A DNA stretch of 64,000 nucleotides from NCBI GenBank assembly GCA_030068075.1, contig CM057839.1, positions 52,790,960 to 52,854,959 of the forward strand, read 5' to 3'. This DNA is from Paguma larvata (Eukaryota > Chordata > Mammalia > Carnivora > Viverridae). The translations under genes were made by a program, and so were the position numbers. This document shows, piece by piece, positions 1 through 10,819 of the stretch (position 1 is its first letter; the number at the start of each line of letters is the position of its first letter). The notes below the pieces were generated by a model that saw only the letters and a list, made by a program, of their open reading frames with translations, was not told where the DNA came from and did no database searches.

Positions 1-800
1 ACTTGGTGGCTCTCTGGGGTATTAATTCTTGCAAGGACCAAATATCCATTTATTGCATGTGGGTGTTGAGAACAGGGGAAGGACTGTGGTAGCTGCTCTG
101 AAGATCAGAGGCAAGGGGAGAAAAATGAATGAATGGAAGAATTAAGGGGCACAGAGAGGCTGAAATTTGAGTGAAAATAAAAGTAGAAAGTAGGCATAAA
201 TAGGAGATTAATACCTGCAAAGTGGTGAAAAGGATAGAGTCCAAGAGGGGGTGCAAGAGAGAAAAGAAAAAAACCCTCTGTAAATTGTCCGTAGGAAATG
301 GAATCTCTGCTGGAAAAGTCCTTCAGCTTAATTTTTTCTGGACTTAAAACTGGAATTTAGTGCCACCAGAAAATAGTAGGTAAGCATGAAAGCTAAGGCA
401 ATTTATCACAGTTATCATTTCCACCGATAAGCATTTCTTTGTTTGAACAAATGCCCACTATAAAAAAAAAAACAAAGTCGCAATTGAATTAACAACCTGG
501 CTTACAGTGATGTTCCTGGTAAGAAAAAAACTTAGGAAAAACTATAATATAAAAAAGATTATATATGTATATATTTGGTCTTTTGACAGAGATAAATGTG
601 CTATAAGGGTATCTTCCACTTTTTACTTTAAATGTAGAAATATATGTTCAGTTCATATACTTCCTAAAATTTCTAAATGTGAGAAGCAGGTGTTTAAAAT
701 TATCCAGTATCAGTGAAATATATCTCAGGATTTTGTTTGATCTTGCCAGCTATTCAGAGCAAGATAAGGCGGCAAAGGAGTGGGAACTTTGTGCTAGACT
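1..800. other. Unclassified unique sequence
   Basis: A+T-rich sequence with short open frames only. I see no splice-flanked exon, no SINE head or tail, and no recognisable LINE segment. Short A-runs occur near 460 and 525. Confidence 0.4.
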
Positions 801-814
801 TGCAGTGGGAACCA

Positions 815-838
815 GTGTGTGTGTGTATGTGTGTGTGC
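815..838. repeat. Short TG microsatellite
   Basis: An interrupted run of TG dinucleotides broken by one TATG unit. It lies inside a 143-codon open frame (679-1110) that has no recognisable domain. Confidence 0.8.
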
Positions 839-839
839 A

Positions 840-3000
840 CGCGCAATGGCGTAGACAAAGCCTACTGTTCACTCTGACCTCAATTCAGGGCAAAAAGGAA
901 ACTAGGGGGTTCAGGACCCAGGGCAGTGGGTCGTCCTGGAAAACCCTCTGCAATGGCCAGCAGACATTTATCTGTCACCGGGAAGGCGGGAAGGCAGCAA
1001 GGCCCTGTCTCTGGTATGCACTGTGGGCTAGCACAGCCCCAGCACAGCCACCAGGGCAGCCTGTGGGGTTAAGCAGGGCTTCATTCCTACAAAGGAGACC
1101 AAATGATTGAATAAGAAGACTTCTGACCTGGACTACATGCAAGCTGTCTTGAATTTAGGAAGTCAGGCACAGATGGTTTGCTGTTACTAAGAGGCATCAA
1201 GAAGGGTTAATATCTAATGAGCTGACATTGGGTCCTGAGCACTGGGAACCATGCCTTGGGTCATGCAAGTCAGAGTGACACAGAACAAACACTATAAAAG
1301 AGTCTCCTATTGATAATAGTAGCATAACATCACATCCATTCATTCATCTTCTCAAAGAAGAAATTTTGCATTTAAAGTCTGTGGCTGACAACTGCTTCCT
1401 GGTATCGTGGAAAGGGGACTATGGAAAAGCAGACAGGCCAGCAGCTCAGGCTACCAGGCTGCTGCAGTCTGTCCAGGCCCCAGTATAATGCGCTGTTTAA
1501 CTCTGAGCATCATCACTTAACCCTCCGGGGCCTCAGTTTTCTCAACCCAACAGTCTCCATGGCCACCTTGGAAACTCTTGTTGAAGCCCATGAACATAGT
1601 ATGAGGTGTCTATTACAAATATTCTCTTAGTAAAAATTAGCCAACATGGTGACATTCCTACTTACTCAACAAATTGAAAGGAAATAACCACACTCCAAAA
1701 CGGATGTTCAGAACGCTCCAGCTTCCTTTGCCAAAAAGCCTTTGAAAACTAGACATTGTAACAAGCACACCACAATCTTGCTAAGACTAATAATGGATTA
1801 AGTAATGAAAAATGCGACGTGTAGTTTTCTCTCACTCTGCCTGGGTCAGCCGTCCCTGGGTCAAGAGTTGGTATACAGGACTGGCTTTGTCCCACAGCTT
1901 GGGGTCATCAGTTCTGGCTCCCCTCTGCTGGCCAGGCACAACTGTGGTAATGCTGAGCAACTACACGGTGCTGGCTGTCATGCGGGGGCAGAAAGGAGAG
2001 AAGCTGGTCTTAGATGCATGCAGAATGTGGGGGTTGTCTGGGTATGACAGATGGGGAGCACAAAGCATCCCGTCCCCCTCTTACCTGCAGCAAGAGGCCC
2101 ACAGGTGTGCCAGTGCAACCCAATCAGAAAGACTTCTCAGAAAGACCCAAATTTCCTGGTATGGGTTTCCCCCAGGTCTCCAGGGAAGACTGCCCTCGAG
2201 TCAGTCTTCAAATGGCTACTTCAAATGCAAGGGAAGACCTGACATTCAGGAGCCTCTCCAGGTCTGCAGGGAACTGGATGGCTACACAAAGAATTTCCCA
2301 GGCCTAACTTAGTCATTATTTCACCACAGTCTTGGCACCAAAGGGGGAAGGCTGGAAGGCAAGGGACAGGAGAGGAGGACCTATTATATGGATCTAATTT
2401 TGTGGAGGATAGCATAAGCTGTTGGGAACACTACTTTATAAGCCCAGTGTACTCATTTCATAGCCTGTCATTGTTCATGGAATCCCAACGCCAGCATGAC
2501 ACTCAGACCTGAAATTTATTCAGAACCAACTTCCCAAGAGCTCAAGATACTGCACACAAGTATTCATTTTTATTAATCTACTAAATCTTCACAAAGTTCC
2601 TTTCCTTTTGTTTAGAAATGAACAAAAAGCAGGGTTAATCTCTTATGTCTCCTTCAACTGCAGTAGCCCGATTTAAAGAGAGCAATCTACCACAGGCGAC
2701 ACAGAAAATTAAGGAGGATGCTCAGAATACTGGTCCCTAGAGGAGAAAAAGAAAATCAACAGCACATCCACAAGCCTTTGCCCCTGAAGCTCCATGGGCC
2801 ACAAACGTTCAGGAGGGGCCAGCCCTACCCATAGCCCTTCCTAGTCTCAGACACCAATAAAGCAGTGGGCAAGTTCAGAACATGTATGGATTAGATTTCT
2901 CTGACCTTAGTGAGCAGCTGCCATATTTGAATTCAAGTCATTTAAGAACAGCATTAACAAATGCTCACTGAGGGTCTCTGCTTTATCTACAAAGATTTTC
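840..3000. other. Unclassified sequence with chance open frames
   Basis: Contains a 166-codon open frame (1812-2312) overlapped by other open frames on the same strand. That pattern fits locally GC-richer DNA better than a gene. Around 1495-1550 the words ATCACTTAACC and GGCCTCAGTTTTCTC resemble the core of a plus-strand MIR. Nothing else is classifiable. Confidence 0.35.
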
Positions 3001-3001
3001 A

Positions 3002-3334
3002 ATGACACTCTTCATCTCCTGTTTTTCTCCACTCTTGATAACAGTCTCCCCTGACGTTTACAGTACAATGAGTCTCTCTAATGGTTCCTCAAGAAATAAA
3101 TCTGAAAATGGCTGGCATATTTCACCTTCGTCCAGCCAGGATATCACAAGGTCCAGATGTGGGTTTAGTTTGAAACCCATCATGACAAAACCACCCTCGC
3201 TTCGCAAAGGGAAAAACCCCAATCATGATTCTCTGCTGAGGGTCATTAAAGAAAGACCAAGAGAGAACAGGAAGAAGGGTCAAAGAGCAACTCTTGAATT
3301 TACAGAAGCACAGGCCACTTTGTTCAAGTCATGA
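3002..3334 (+). other. Open frame of 110 codons, coding status doubtful
   Basis: This frame runs from an ATG to a stop and encodes a basic, Ser/Lys/Arg-rich C-terminal half (for example SENGWHISPSSSQDITRSR) with a hydrophobic start. A splice-acceptor-like CTCTTGATAACAG ends at 3044. I recognise no domain or family, and no partner exon or poly-A signal is evident. It could be a chance frame, an alternative exon or a decayed gene. Cross-species codon conservation would decide. Confidence 0.12.
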
Positions 3335-4130
3335 AATCATAAGCTACTTGATTCAAGTCATCCACTAACAAGGATATATATGGACTAGGAGATCTTTATC
3401 TCCATGGTTTCATTCTACAAAATAGCACTGCATTTGCTCATCTTTATGGATGGCCACGAAATAATGGTACATCTTGTAAATATAGGTTGGTTACTTCGGA
3501 GAGGGGGGTAGGAATTAGTTTTAAACCTATCACATAGTTTCAAGTTATTTCCCATGAGATTTCATACCAGGCCACAGCACTGGAAGCCATAATTTCCATA
3601 TTTATTGGAAACGGCATCTCAGCCAAAGTGGTGCATTGTGTTCTCATAGTGAGACCTCACCCTGGGAAACAGACTTAACTCACACTATCATCCTAAGTGT
3701 CTAGGGTCTTTTTTCAGAAAATTGTAATATGTGACCCGCTAATTCAGAGAAAGTTTCTTCAAATCCACTGCCCTTTAGCAAAGACTATAACTGGAGGAAC
3801 TTATTTCTAACCTAATAAACTTCTTTGCCAACCTAACCAAAGAAGTTTAAATACGTATTGTACAATTGGCTATTTTTTTACCCAAATGTCTCCCAGCATT
3901 ATTGCTTAACTGAGACTAATAGTTACGTATTTTATGCTCCAAGTTTCACAATCTGTTAAAATATATTTTACATGAAAAATATATTTTTTTACATATTGTA
4001 TATGTGAAAACTACATACGCTCATGTGTGTTTGTGTATGAGAGGGTGGTTAAGAGTATACAGACTCACATACATTCAAACCATAAAGAAACAACTAAAGG
4101 ATAAGGAATGCTATTTTATTTGCAATAGAT
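3335..4130. other. Unclassified A+T-rich sequence
   Basis: No gene or clear repeat seen. The stretch at 3960-4010 is made of TATATTTT-type words. Confidence 0.35.
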
Positions 4131-4146
4131 CTGAATACTGGATTTT

Positions 4147-4359
4147 TTTTAAACTTTTTTTTTTTTTTATTTTTGAGAGACATAGAGACAGAGCGTGAGC
4201 AAGGGAAGGGCAGAGAGAGAGGGAGATACAGAATCCGAAGCAGGCTCCAGGCTCTGAGCCGTCAGCACAGAGCCCAACATGGGGCTCAAACTCACAGACC
4301 GTGAGATCATGACCTAAGCTAAAGTCAGCCGCTTAACTGACTGAGCCACCCAAACACCC
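4147..4359 (-). mobile_element. Carnivore tRNA-derived SINE (CAN/SINEC)
   Basis: Reads as the reverse complement of the felid SINE. It has a T-rich left end, a GAGAGA-rich block, the CAGGCTCCAGGCTCTGAGC segment, GTGAGATCATGACC and the GAGCCACCC head. It lies between 16-bp near-identical direct repeats at 4131-4146 and 4360-4375 (CTGAATACTGGATTTT against CTGAATATTGGATTTT, one mismatch). These are the target-site duplication of L1-driven insertion. Confidence 0.96.
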
Positions 4360-4647
4360 CTGAATATTGGATTTTAAAACCACTGATGGCTAGCATTACG
4401 TTATCAACTCATTGAGGCTTCCAGTTCAGAATTCAACTATCTACACATTTGGATTTTTATTTAGGAATATTGATACCTCTTTAGAAGTACAGACAGCACA
4501 GAGCTGGCATGAAAATCAACACATTCACCACGAAAAATGCAACATACATAAACTCTTACACAAAGAGAAAAGGCTTGAGAAATGAGGTAAAATTAGTTAC
4601 AAAGAACAAACTGGCTATTGTATAAAATTATTAGAACTCAATATCTT

Positions 4648-4835
4648 CTTTTTTTTTTAAGTTTTTAAATTTTATTTTGGGGAAGGAGATAGTGGGTTAG
4701 AGAGAGAATCCCAAACAGGCTCGGCACTGTCAGCATGAAGCCCCACGTGGCAGTTGAAGTCATGAGCCATGAGATCATGACTTGAGCCAAAATCAAGAGT
4801 TGGACACTAAACCAACCGAGCCACCTAGGCGCCCC
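4648..4835 (-). mobile_element. Older carnivore SINE (SINEC)
   Basis: Antisense SINE with the older AAAATCAAGAGTTGGACAC variant and the GAGCCACCTAGGCGCCCC head. The GA-rich block is shortened. Flanks resemble each other (CTCAATATCTTC on the left, GTCAATATTTTC on the right), an eroded target-site duplication consistent with an older insertion than its neighbour at 4147. Confidence 0.9.
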
Positions 4836-5104
4836 TATAAGTCAATATTTTCTTAAAGACAGTTGCATTGAAAATAGATTGGTACTAGTCTTAGGTCACT
4901 AGTACTTGACTCCTTCCATTCATAGTCATTCAATGATCTCTTAATTGAACCAAAAATAAACTGCGTTGATCCAGACAGTCTGAGTTAGGAGCAAGCATTA
5001 ACCACTGCAGTTGTTAACAGTATCCTCCCATAATATATTCTATGGCAGATTAGGAATCTAATCCAGCATGGTTTTTGTTTTTATGTTTTTAAAAATGCCC
5101 TTTA

Positions 5105-5288
5105 TGGGGTGCCTGGGTGACTCAGTCAGGCCCCGCTCTTGGCTCACGGCTTAGGTCATGATCTTACGACTGTGAGACTGGGTCCCATGTCAGACTGCAC
5201 TGGCAGTAAAAAGCCTGCTTAGGATTCTCTCTCTCTCTGCCCCTCCCCCACTTGCTCTGTCTCTCTCAAAGTAAATATTTTTTTCAAA
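5105..5288 (+). mobile_element. Diverged carnivore SINE (SINEC)
   Basis: Sense copy: GGGGTGCCTGGGTGACTCAG head, TTAGGTCATGATCTTACGAC middle, TCTCTCTCTCTGCCCCTCC, then CAAAGTAAATATT tail. The flanking 8-bp repeat GCCCTTTA occurs at 5097-5104 and 5289-5296. Many substitutions relative to the young copies. Confidence 0.92.
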
Positions 5289-5299
5289 GCCCTTTACAT

Positions 5300-6105
5300 C
5301 TATAAGTGGCTTATTTAGAAATTTTCGATGCTGTTTTAAGTAAGCAAAATTTTTTTGTTATTTTGATATAATTACATAAAAATATTTCGGTAGTCTTGCA
5401 AAATTGTTCTTAAAATACTTTCCAAAAATTATTACATTCAAAGCGGCATATATACTCTCTAAAAAGAATATCTGTTTTTATCTCTGAGTAGTTGAATCCA
5501 TGCAGTATGTTTATCCCCTACTTAAAAATGTCATATTTCTAAGGAAAATAAATTAAATTTCAGGTTCATCCTAATCTCATCTTCCTCCACAGCTCCTCAA
5601 TTCCATGGTGCATGCTTTTTTCACATTTTAATGTTTTTGAAAATGAGATACATCTTCAAATGATACCTACATTGAATGTGGGTATGCTCTTATTTGAATT
5701 CTAAAACACTATATTGTGTCTAGCAATCTGTAGACTACTGTACATGAGAGAACATATGATTTTGCCCCCATGACTTTTCTACCTCAAGATTCTGCTTAGA
5801 TGCTTAATATAACAGAACTTCTAACACAGAGAAATCCCTAGAAGCAGTCTGATAATGGCCTAATACCACCAGTCAACCCCCCCTTTTTCCTTAAAAGAGA
5901 GAAAAATGGGTGGCAGTGGCAGCCACTAAAATAAACAGAGAAGTGCAATACTTGCTTCTCTAGCACCTTGTTCTGCATGCAGTGGTCATGTGATTCCGTT
6001 CTGGCCAATGGGGAGGAAGCAGGGATGTAGGTGGTCTAGGAAAGCTCTCATTTAACATAGAGAAGAAACTTGGCTGGTGTATCCTCTTTTCCTCCCTTCT
6101 CACTG
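5300..6105. other. Unclassified A+T-rich sequence
   Basis: No gene seen. The TTCTGGCCAATGGGGAGG segment near 6000 resembles old interspersed repeats, but I cannot name the family. Confidence 0.3.
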
Positions 6106-6109
6106 TCTC

Positions 6110-6205
6110 ACCCTTTAAGGATGATGGTACCAAGGCTCAGAGAGGTTAAAACAACTCCCCTAAACCAAGCAGTTGGTAAGTGGCAGGGCCAGAGGCAAAT
6201 CAGCC
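6110..6205 (-). mobile_element. MIR fragment
   Basis: The segment AAGGCTCAGAGAGGTTAA followed by an AAGTGGCAGGGCCAGAG block is the reverse complement of the MIR core (GCTCTGCCACTTA...TTAACCTCTCTGAGCCT). Confidence 0.7.
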
Positions 6206-6342
6206 TCAGAGTAGGAAGCCAATTCCATAGGAACCAACTTCTTTGGAGTGCTAAAATGTTACTGGAGTAATATGCACCATGCAACTCAAATTTCATCAGG
6301 CAATCCTTCGTAAAACTAGCAAAATATAAAAACAGCACTCTC

Positions 6343-6562
6343 TGGGGCTCCTGGGTGGCTCGGTTGGTTAAACATCCAACTCCTAATCTCTGCTCAGATC
6401 ATGATCTCACAGTTCCTGAGATGAGCCCAATATTGTGGGGTTCCTCGCTGACAGCATGGAGCTTGCTTGGGATTCTCTCTCTCTCTCCCTCTCTGTATGC
6501 CCCTCCTCTGCTCTTTCTCTCTCTCAATATGGATAAATATATCTTAAAAAAAAAAAAACCCA
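6343..6562 (+). mobile_element. Carnivore SINE (SINEC)
   Basis: Sense SINE with GGGGCTCCTGGGTGGCTCGG head, CAGATCATGATCTCACAG, CT-rich block and A13 tail. The 10-bp target-site duplication is CAGCACTCTC (6333-6342) against CAGCACTGTC (6563-6572). Confidence 0.95.
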
Positions 6563-6602
6563 CAGCACTGTCAAATAGGAAAAAGCTTGTTTCCACCCAC
6601 TA

Positions 6603-6622
6603 ACCCACCCACCCACCAAAAA
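6603..6622. repeat. ACCC-rich simple repeat
   Basis: Short run of CCCA units directly after the SINE at 6343. Confidence 0.6.
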
Positions 6623-6780
6623 AAACCTGTCCCAAATTGTCAGTGTATCTTGGAGCAACCCATCCTCACTACCTGCTAAAATTCTGAAATCAAATCAGCA
6701 CCAGTGATGTTCTTTGACTAAAGCAAGTGAGATGTTTTATCATCTAAAATGTGAATCATTTAATATGCCTCCCAATAACT

Positions 6781-6962
6781 TGTTTTTTTTTAACAATTTA
6801 TTGTCAAATTGGTTTCCATACAACACCCAGTGCTCATCCCAGCAAGTGCCCTCCTCAGTGCCCGTCACCTACTCTCCCCCCTTCCACACCTCCCATCAAC
6901 CCTCAGTTTTTTCTTAGTATTTAAGAGTCTCTTATGTTTTGTCTTCCTCCCTCTCTGTTTGA
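6781..6962 (-). mobile_element. 5'-truncated young felid L1, 3' end only
   Basis: T-rich left end, then AACAATTTATTGTCAAATTG, CCATACAACACCCAGTGCTC and CCCATCAACCCTCAG. These are the reverse complement of the 3' end of the young felid L1. About 180 bp are present, with no ORF2 sequence, so it is heavily 5'-truncated. Confidence 0.7.
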
Positions 6963-7379
6963 TCTAGAAAACACACACATGTGCAGTCTAAAATAGAATC
7001 AAGAAAAACTAAAACAGAAAATCTTTCACCTTTCAGTATTTTTACCTGCAGATCATTGATCCTACCTGGGCCAGAGAAAATAAATAAATCAGCGAATCTG
7101 TTAATATATTGTATTTTTATTACTAAAACTCATTTCCCTTGTGCCTCCATTAAATATTGTTGAACAAATATTGAAAGAACAGAGACTTGGTGGGATGTTT
7201 GATCAGGAAACCCCAAGTACCTTGGACTTGATCTCAGTAGAGCTGGAATTCATGTCTCAAGTCTTTCTGCCTCCAAATCTGGCTTTAGGACCTCAGAGAT
7301 CCTGAGTCCAGAATGGTGAACCCAGTAACACCCAAGCTAGTAAGAAACGAGAACTAAATCCAGACCCAGATCATTGTCC

Positions 7380-7480
7380 AAATTTGTTGAGTACCTGCTG
7401 TGAATACGGTGCTATCCCAGAGATGATGTACATAAAGATATAACATATTCCTGCCCTCAAGGTCCTTGAGCACCTGTGAC
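7380..7480 (+). mobile_element. L2 3'-end fragment
   Basis: TTGTTGAGTACCTGCTGTG, then a GATGATGTACATAAAGAT block and CCTGCCCTCAAGGTCCTTGA. These follow the order of the L2 3' region. Confidence 0.65.
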
Positions 7481-7649
7481 CATCATGTGATTTAAATAAA
7501 TTCAATCAAAATTAAAGACACTATCAGTAATAGAACATTTTTTAAAAGAAGTCTCATGTCCCTTTTAAGATATCTCAAATTAAAAAGCTGACAGTCCCTA
7601 AAATACAAATAATCAAGATAAAAATGACCAGAATTAAAATGGTCACAAT

Positions 7650-7870
7650 GATAACATTTATTATTGAGCACTTATTATGTACTAGGCACTATTTTAAATG
7701 CTTTCCAATTTTCAAAACACAACTAGACCATTTAGATACTATTCTTCTGATTTTACAGCTGAGTAAACAAAAATATTTAGACAATTACTTATAAACTTGC
7801 CCAAATTTACATATGCTAATAATCACTATGCAATTCAGCCTCCAATTTCAAAAGTTCCTGCCACTACCTA
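7650..7870 (-). mobile_element. MIR, near full length
   Basis: AACATTTATTATTGAGCACT, then ATTATGTACTAGGCACTA, TTTTACAGCTGAGTAAAC and ACTTGCCCAAA. This is the reverse complement of MIR from its 3' end through the core. Confidence 0.75.
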
Positions 7871-7904
7871 TAAATAGTTTTTTAAAAAGGGTAACAATTC
7901 ACCT

Positions 7905-7930
7905 ACACACACACACGCACACACATGCAC
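7905..7930. repeat. CA microsatellite, short
   Basis: Interrupted CA dinucleotides with GC and TG interruptions. Confidence 0.75.
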
Positions 7931-7934
7931 AGTT

Positions 7935-9230
7935 TTATTTACCTCTATAGGTCTGTTTGCTTTAAATACCTCAAAATTTAATCAATATCAAAAGAAAAGC
8001 TAGGAGCTGGAAGCTGAGAGAAATACTACCCATTTAGAATAGGCCATTTGTGGTAAATAAGTAAGTCAATAAGGTGAAGAATAGGAAGACTTTAAATAAG
8101 AAAGTTTCCAACACATTACGCTTTAATTAATTGTGAACTGAAGGAATTATTTGGGGGGGGGGAAGATGGTATTTTTAGAAAAGCAATTAAATCTAGCCTA
8201 TGGGTGTCACTGACATTAAGGTCATCTCAACAAAAAGGATTTTCAAAGTAATAGAAGCAGATCTTAGGGCAGAAGTACCCAAGAGATGACTACAATAGAA
8301 TCAAAGACCAATTTGCCCCCATGTTCAAGGAGAAGAAAATATCGACCTCATTTCCCCAAGATTCCACTGGGACTGGATGCCTTAACTTAATTAAATACTC
8401 ATCCATGATACCATCTAAAAAATGCTGACCCTGCAGCTTTGTGCAGATAACCTGCTGTAGCCTCAACAACTCTATTTATTGGAATATCCATTTTCCTGTC
8501 TAACAGAGCCTAGAGTTTGAACTTCCTCCACTTGAGCCGGTATTCTATGTCTTCATAGCACAGATGCATTTGTACTAAAAGGTGACGGATATCTGTGTCC
8601 ATGATCATACACAGTCCAAGGCAAAGAAAAATATAAGTAGAATATGGAAAGAAATACTCCAATTCCACTATGTTTCAAAGTAAAACAGTTTAATTATGTA
8701 GGAAAAAATACCTGTAAAAATTAATTCAAACCATTTTTTATTTGTAGACAAAGAAAAACGATTGCCACAAACAAATAGATTTAAATGTGTGCATGTGCCC
8801 TGTCTCACCAATGTACACGTTTTCCTTCTCTTGAGGGCAAGGGTTAGATTCAGAAGCTTCATCTCACATGGGATGCCAATGCCTGCGGGTGCCTACATTC
8901 TGGCTACAAGTGAACTGAGGAGAGAAGCTAATGATCGTGATCAGTTTAGTTACTGCTGAGCCAGCGCAGCTCCCCACTCATGGTAGGTGCTTATTTAACA
9001 CGAGTTGGACTAAATAGAGATAGTGTCATCATCCATTTACTTTCACTAATTAACATCCAGTTGAGATTAGTTTTGATATATCTTGCAAATTGTTCATTTA
9101 GAACCCAGCTACCATTTCAAAAGTTTAGGCATATGGTAATATGTACTTAACCAGAAGTAAATATTTAACCCCATCTCTACTAAGTAAAGCCCTTAACATT
9201 TTATGTATAACCTGAAGACACACTGGCTAA
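7935..9230. other. Unclassified sequence
   Basis: No gene or nameable repeat. A G10 run sits near 8153-8162. Confidence 0.35.
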
Positions 9231-9234
9231 ATAC

Positions 9235-9671
9235 GACAATTCTCCCTTATCTGCATTTTTGTTTTCTATGGTTTCAGTTACCAAGGTAAGGTCTTCCCTC
9301 TGAGTATCATCAGAAGGTCATTAGTAGCCTAACGCTGCATCGCGGTGCGTATGTCTCTCATCTCATCTCATCATGTAGGCATTCACCATGCCAAAGCATC
9401 AACAAGAGAAACCAGGGGGAGTATAATATCATAAGATACTTTGAGAGAAACCGTATTCATATAACATTTATTCCAACAGGTTGTTGTAACTGTTCTATTT
9501 TATTATTATTGTTAATCTCCTATTGTGCCTAATTCATAAACTAAATATTATCAGAAGTACGTATAAATAGGAAAAGCACAGTATATATGCATAGGATTTG
9601 GTGCTTTCTGAGGGTTTAGGCATCCAGTGGGGTCTTGGAATGTATCCCCTGCAGATAAGGGGGGACCATGG
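9235..9671 (+). mobile_element. Tigger-type (TcMar) DNA transposon remnant
   Basis: The left end (CTCCCTTATCTGCATTTTTG, GGTTTCAGTTACC) and right end (GGCATCCAGTGGGGTCTTGG, then CCCCTGCAGATAAGGGGGGA) are the termini of a pogo/Tigger-like element. CCCTTATCTGCA at 9244-9255 is the inverse of TGCAGATAAGGG near 9650. Only the ends and a short interior remain; no transposase frame is intact. The orientation is nominal. Confidence 0.8.
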
Positions 9672-9674
9672 TAC

Positions 9675-10620
9675 ACACGTTTGGTATTAAAGCTGTTCTC
9701 ATCATAGTGCTTTTTCCTATACGGTAGCAGTGAGTAGGAGGAGGCAAGTGTATCATTTGTCATTTATCTTCCATCATCCCATCTGGTGATACACCAACTT
9801 TCCCCTCTCTTGCTCCCTATCTCTTCAGTCTTGGGCCACCTTTTTATTTCAAAGGTAGTAGCTGCTCGTTCTAAAACAGTAAAGAACTTTACCTAATACT
9901 CTTTTGCTCACTGCACTTTCTCATTCCATTCCTACTGCAAAGCTCTTAAATTGTTTGTCAAATCCAAAATATGTCTCCTACTTTCCATTGGAGAGATTGA
10001 TTAAATTGATTAAAAATAGAACCCCAAACTGTCACAGCTCTTGTAGTCATCTTAATTAATTGTAATTAGTTTTTTAAATATTCAGTTCCTGAGTTCCCAC
10101 AAAACTAAGGGCGTTGCACACATGTGAGCTGTCATCATTTCTTAATACCAGCACGGGTAATAGAAAAGTAACTGTCCATTCTTCCCTGTGGTCTTTCATG
10201 CTTTCAACCCTGATTAGTATGTGTGTGGCTGGTAAATAATTGAATTAATTTTACAGTGAGTGACATATTTTGAAATCTGCAAAGCATTTTATTCTGGGAA
10301 TTTAAGCCAACCCTTGCTTTTCCCTAGGTAGCTCAGTGTATGCCTGCAATAATAAGTTGGAGCAGATTCTTGACTTTCCCATTAGCATCTAGCAATTTAT
10401 GAGCTTTTGATATCCATGGGATGATTTTTAAAGGATGATTTTAATTCCCCAACGCACCTAGATAACTAGAAAAATAATAGACAATAAATGAGTACTTTAG
10501 AGAAAGAATTTAACTATGAATTTAAAGCTTCACCCAAGCTGAAAATAATCAAAAAAAACTTTGTAACCGTCCTGAACTGACTTCAACATTCCCCTTACAT
10601 TATTAAAGAAATATATCAGC
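9675..10620. other. Unclassified sequence, possibly partly conserved non-coding
   Basis: No gene. The stretch 10220-10440 is low in repeats and rich in homeodomain-like TAATT words (AATAATTGAATTAATTTTAC). Confidence 0.3.
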
Positions 10621-10629
10621 TTTGAATAA

Positions 10630-10815
10630 CTTATTTCATTTAGGCTGTACAACTTACCCTACAAAGCAGTAGTCATTATCCACAATTTTTAGATGAGGAA
10701 ATTGAGGCTCAGATATGTTAGGTAAATAACAGAATTAGGAATTAGCAAGAACTGGAGTTCAATCCAGGTCCAGCTGCACTTAAATCCATGTTCATAGCAC
10801 TATGCCGACTCCAGG
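10630..10815 (-). mobile_element. MIR
   Basis: TTTTTAGATGAGGAAATTGA, GGCTCAGATATGTTAGG and GGAGTTCAATCCAGGTC follow the reverse complement of MIR. Confidence 0.75.
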
Positions 10816-10819
10816 CAGA

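Noticed and set aside
679..1110. 143-codon plus-strand frame
   Set aside because: It runs through a TG microsatellite and has no domain.
1812..2312. 166-codon open frame
   Set aside because: Other plus-strand frames overlap it for most of its length; no domain, no exon borders and no promoter evidence.
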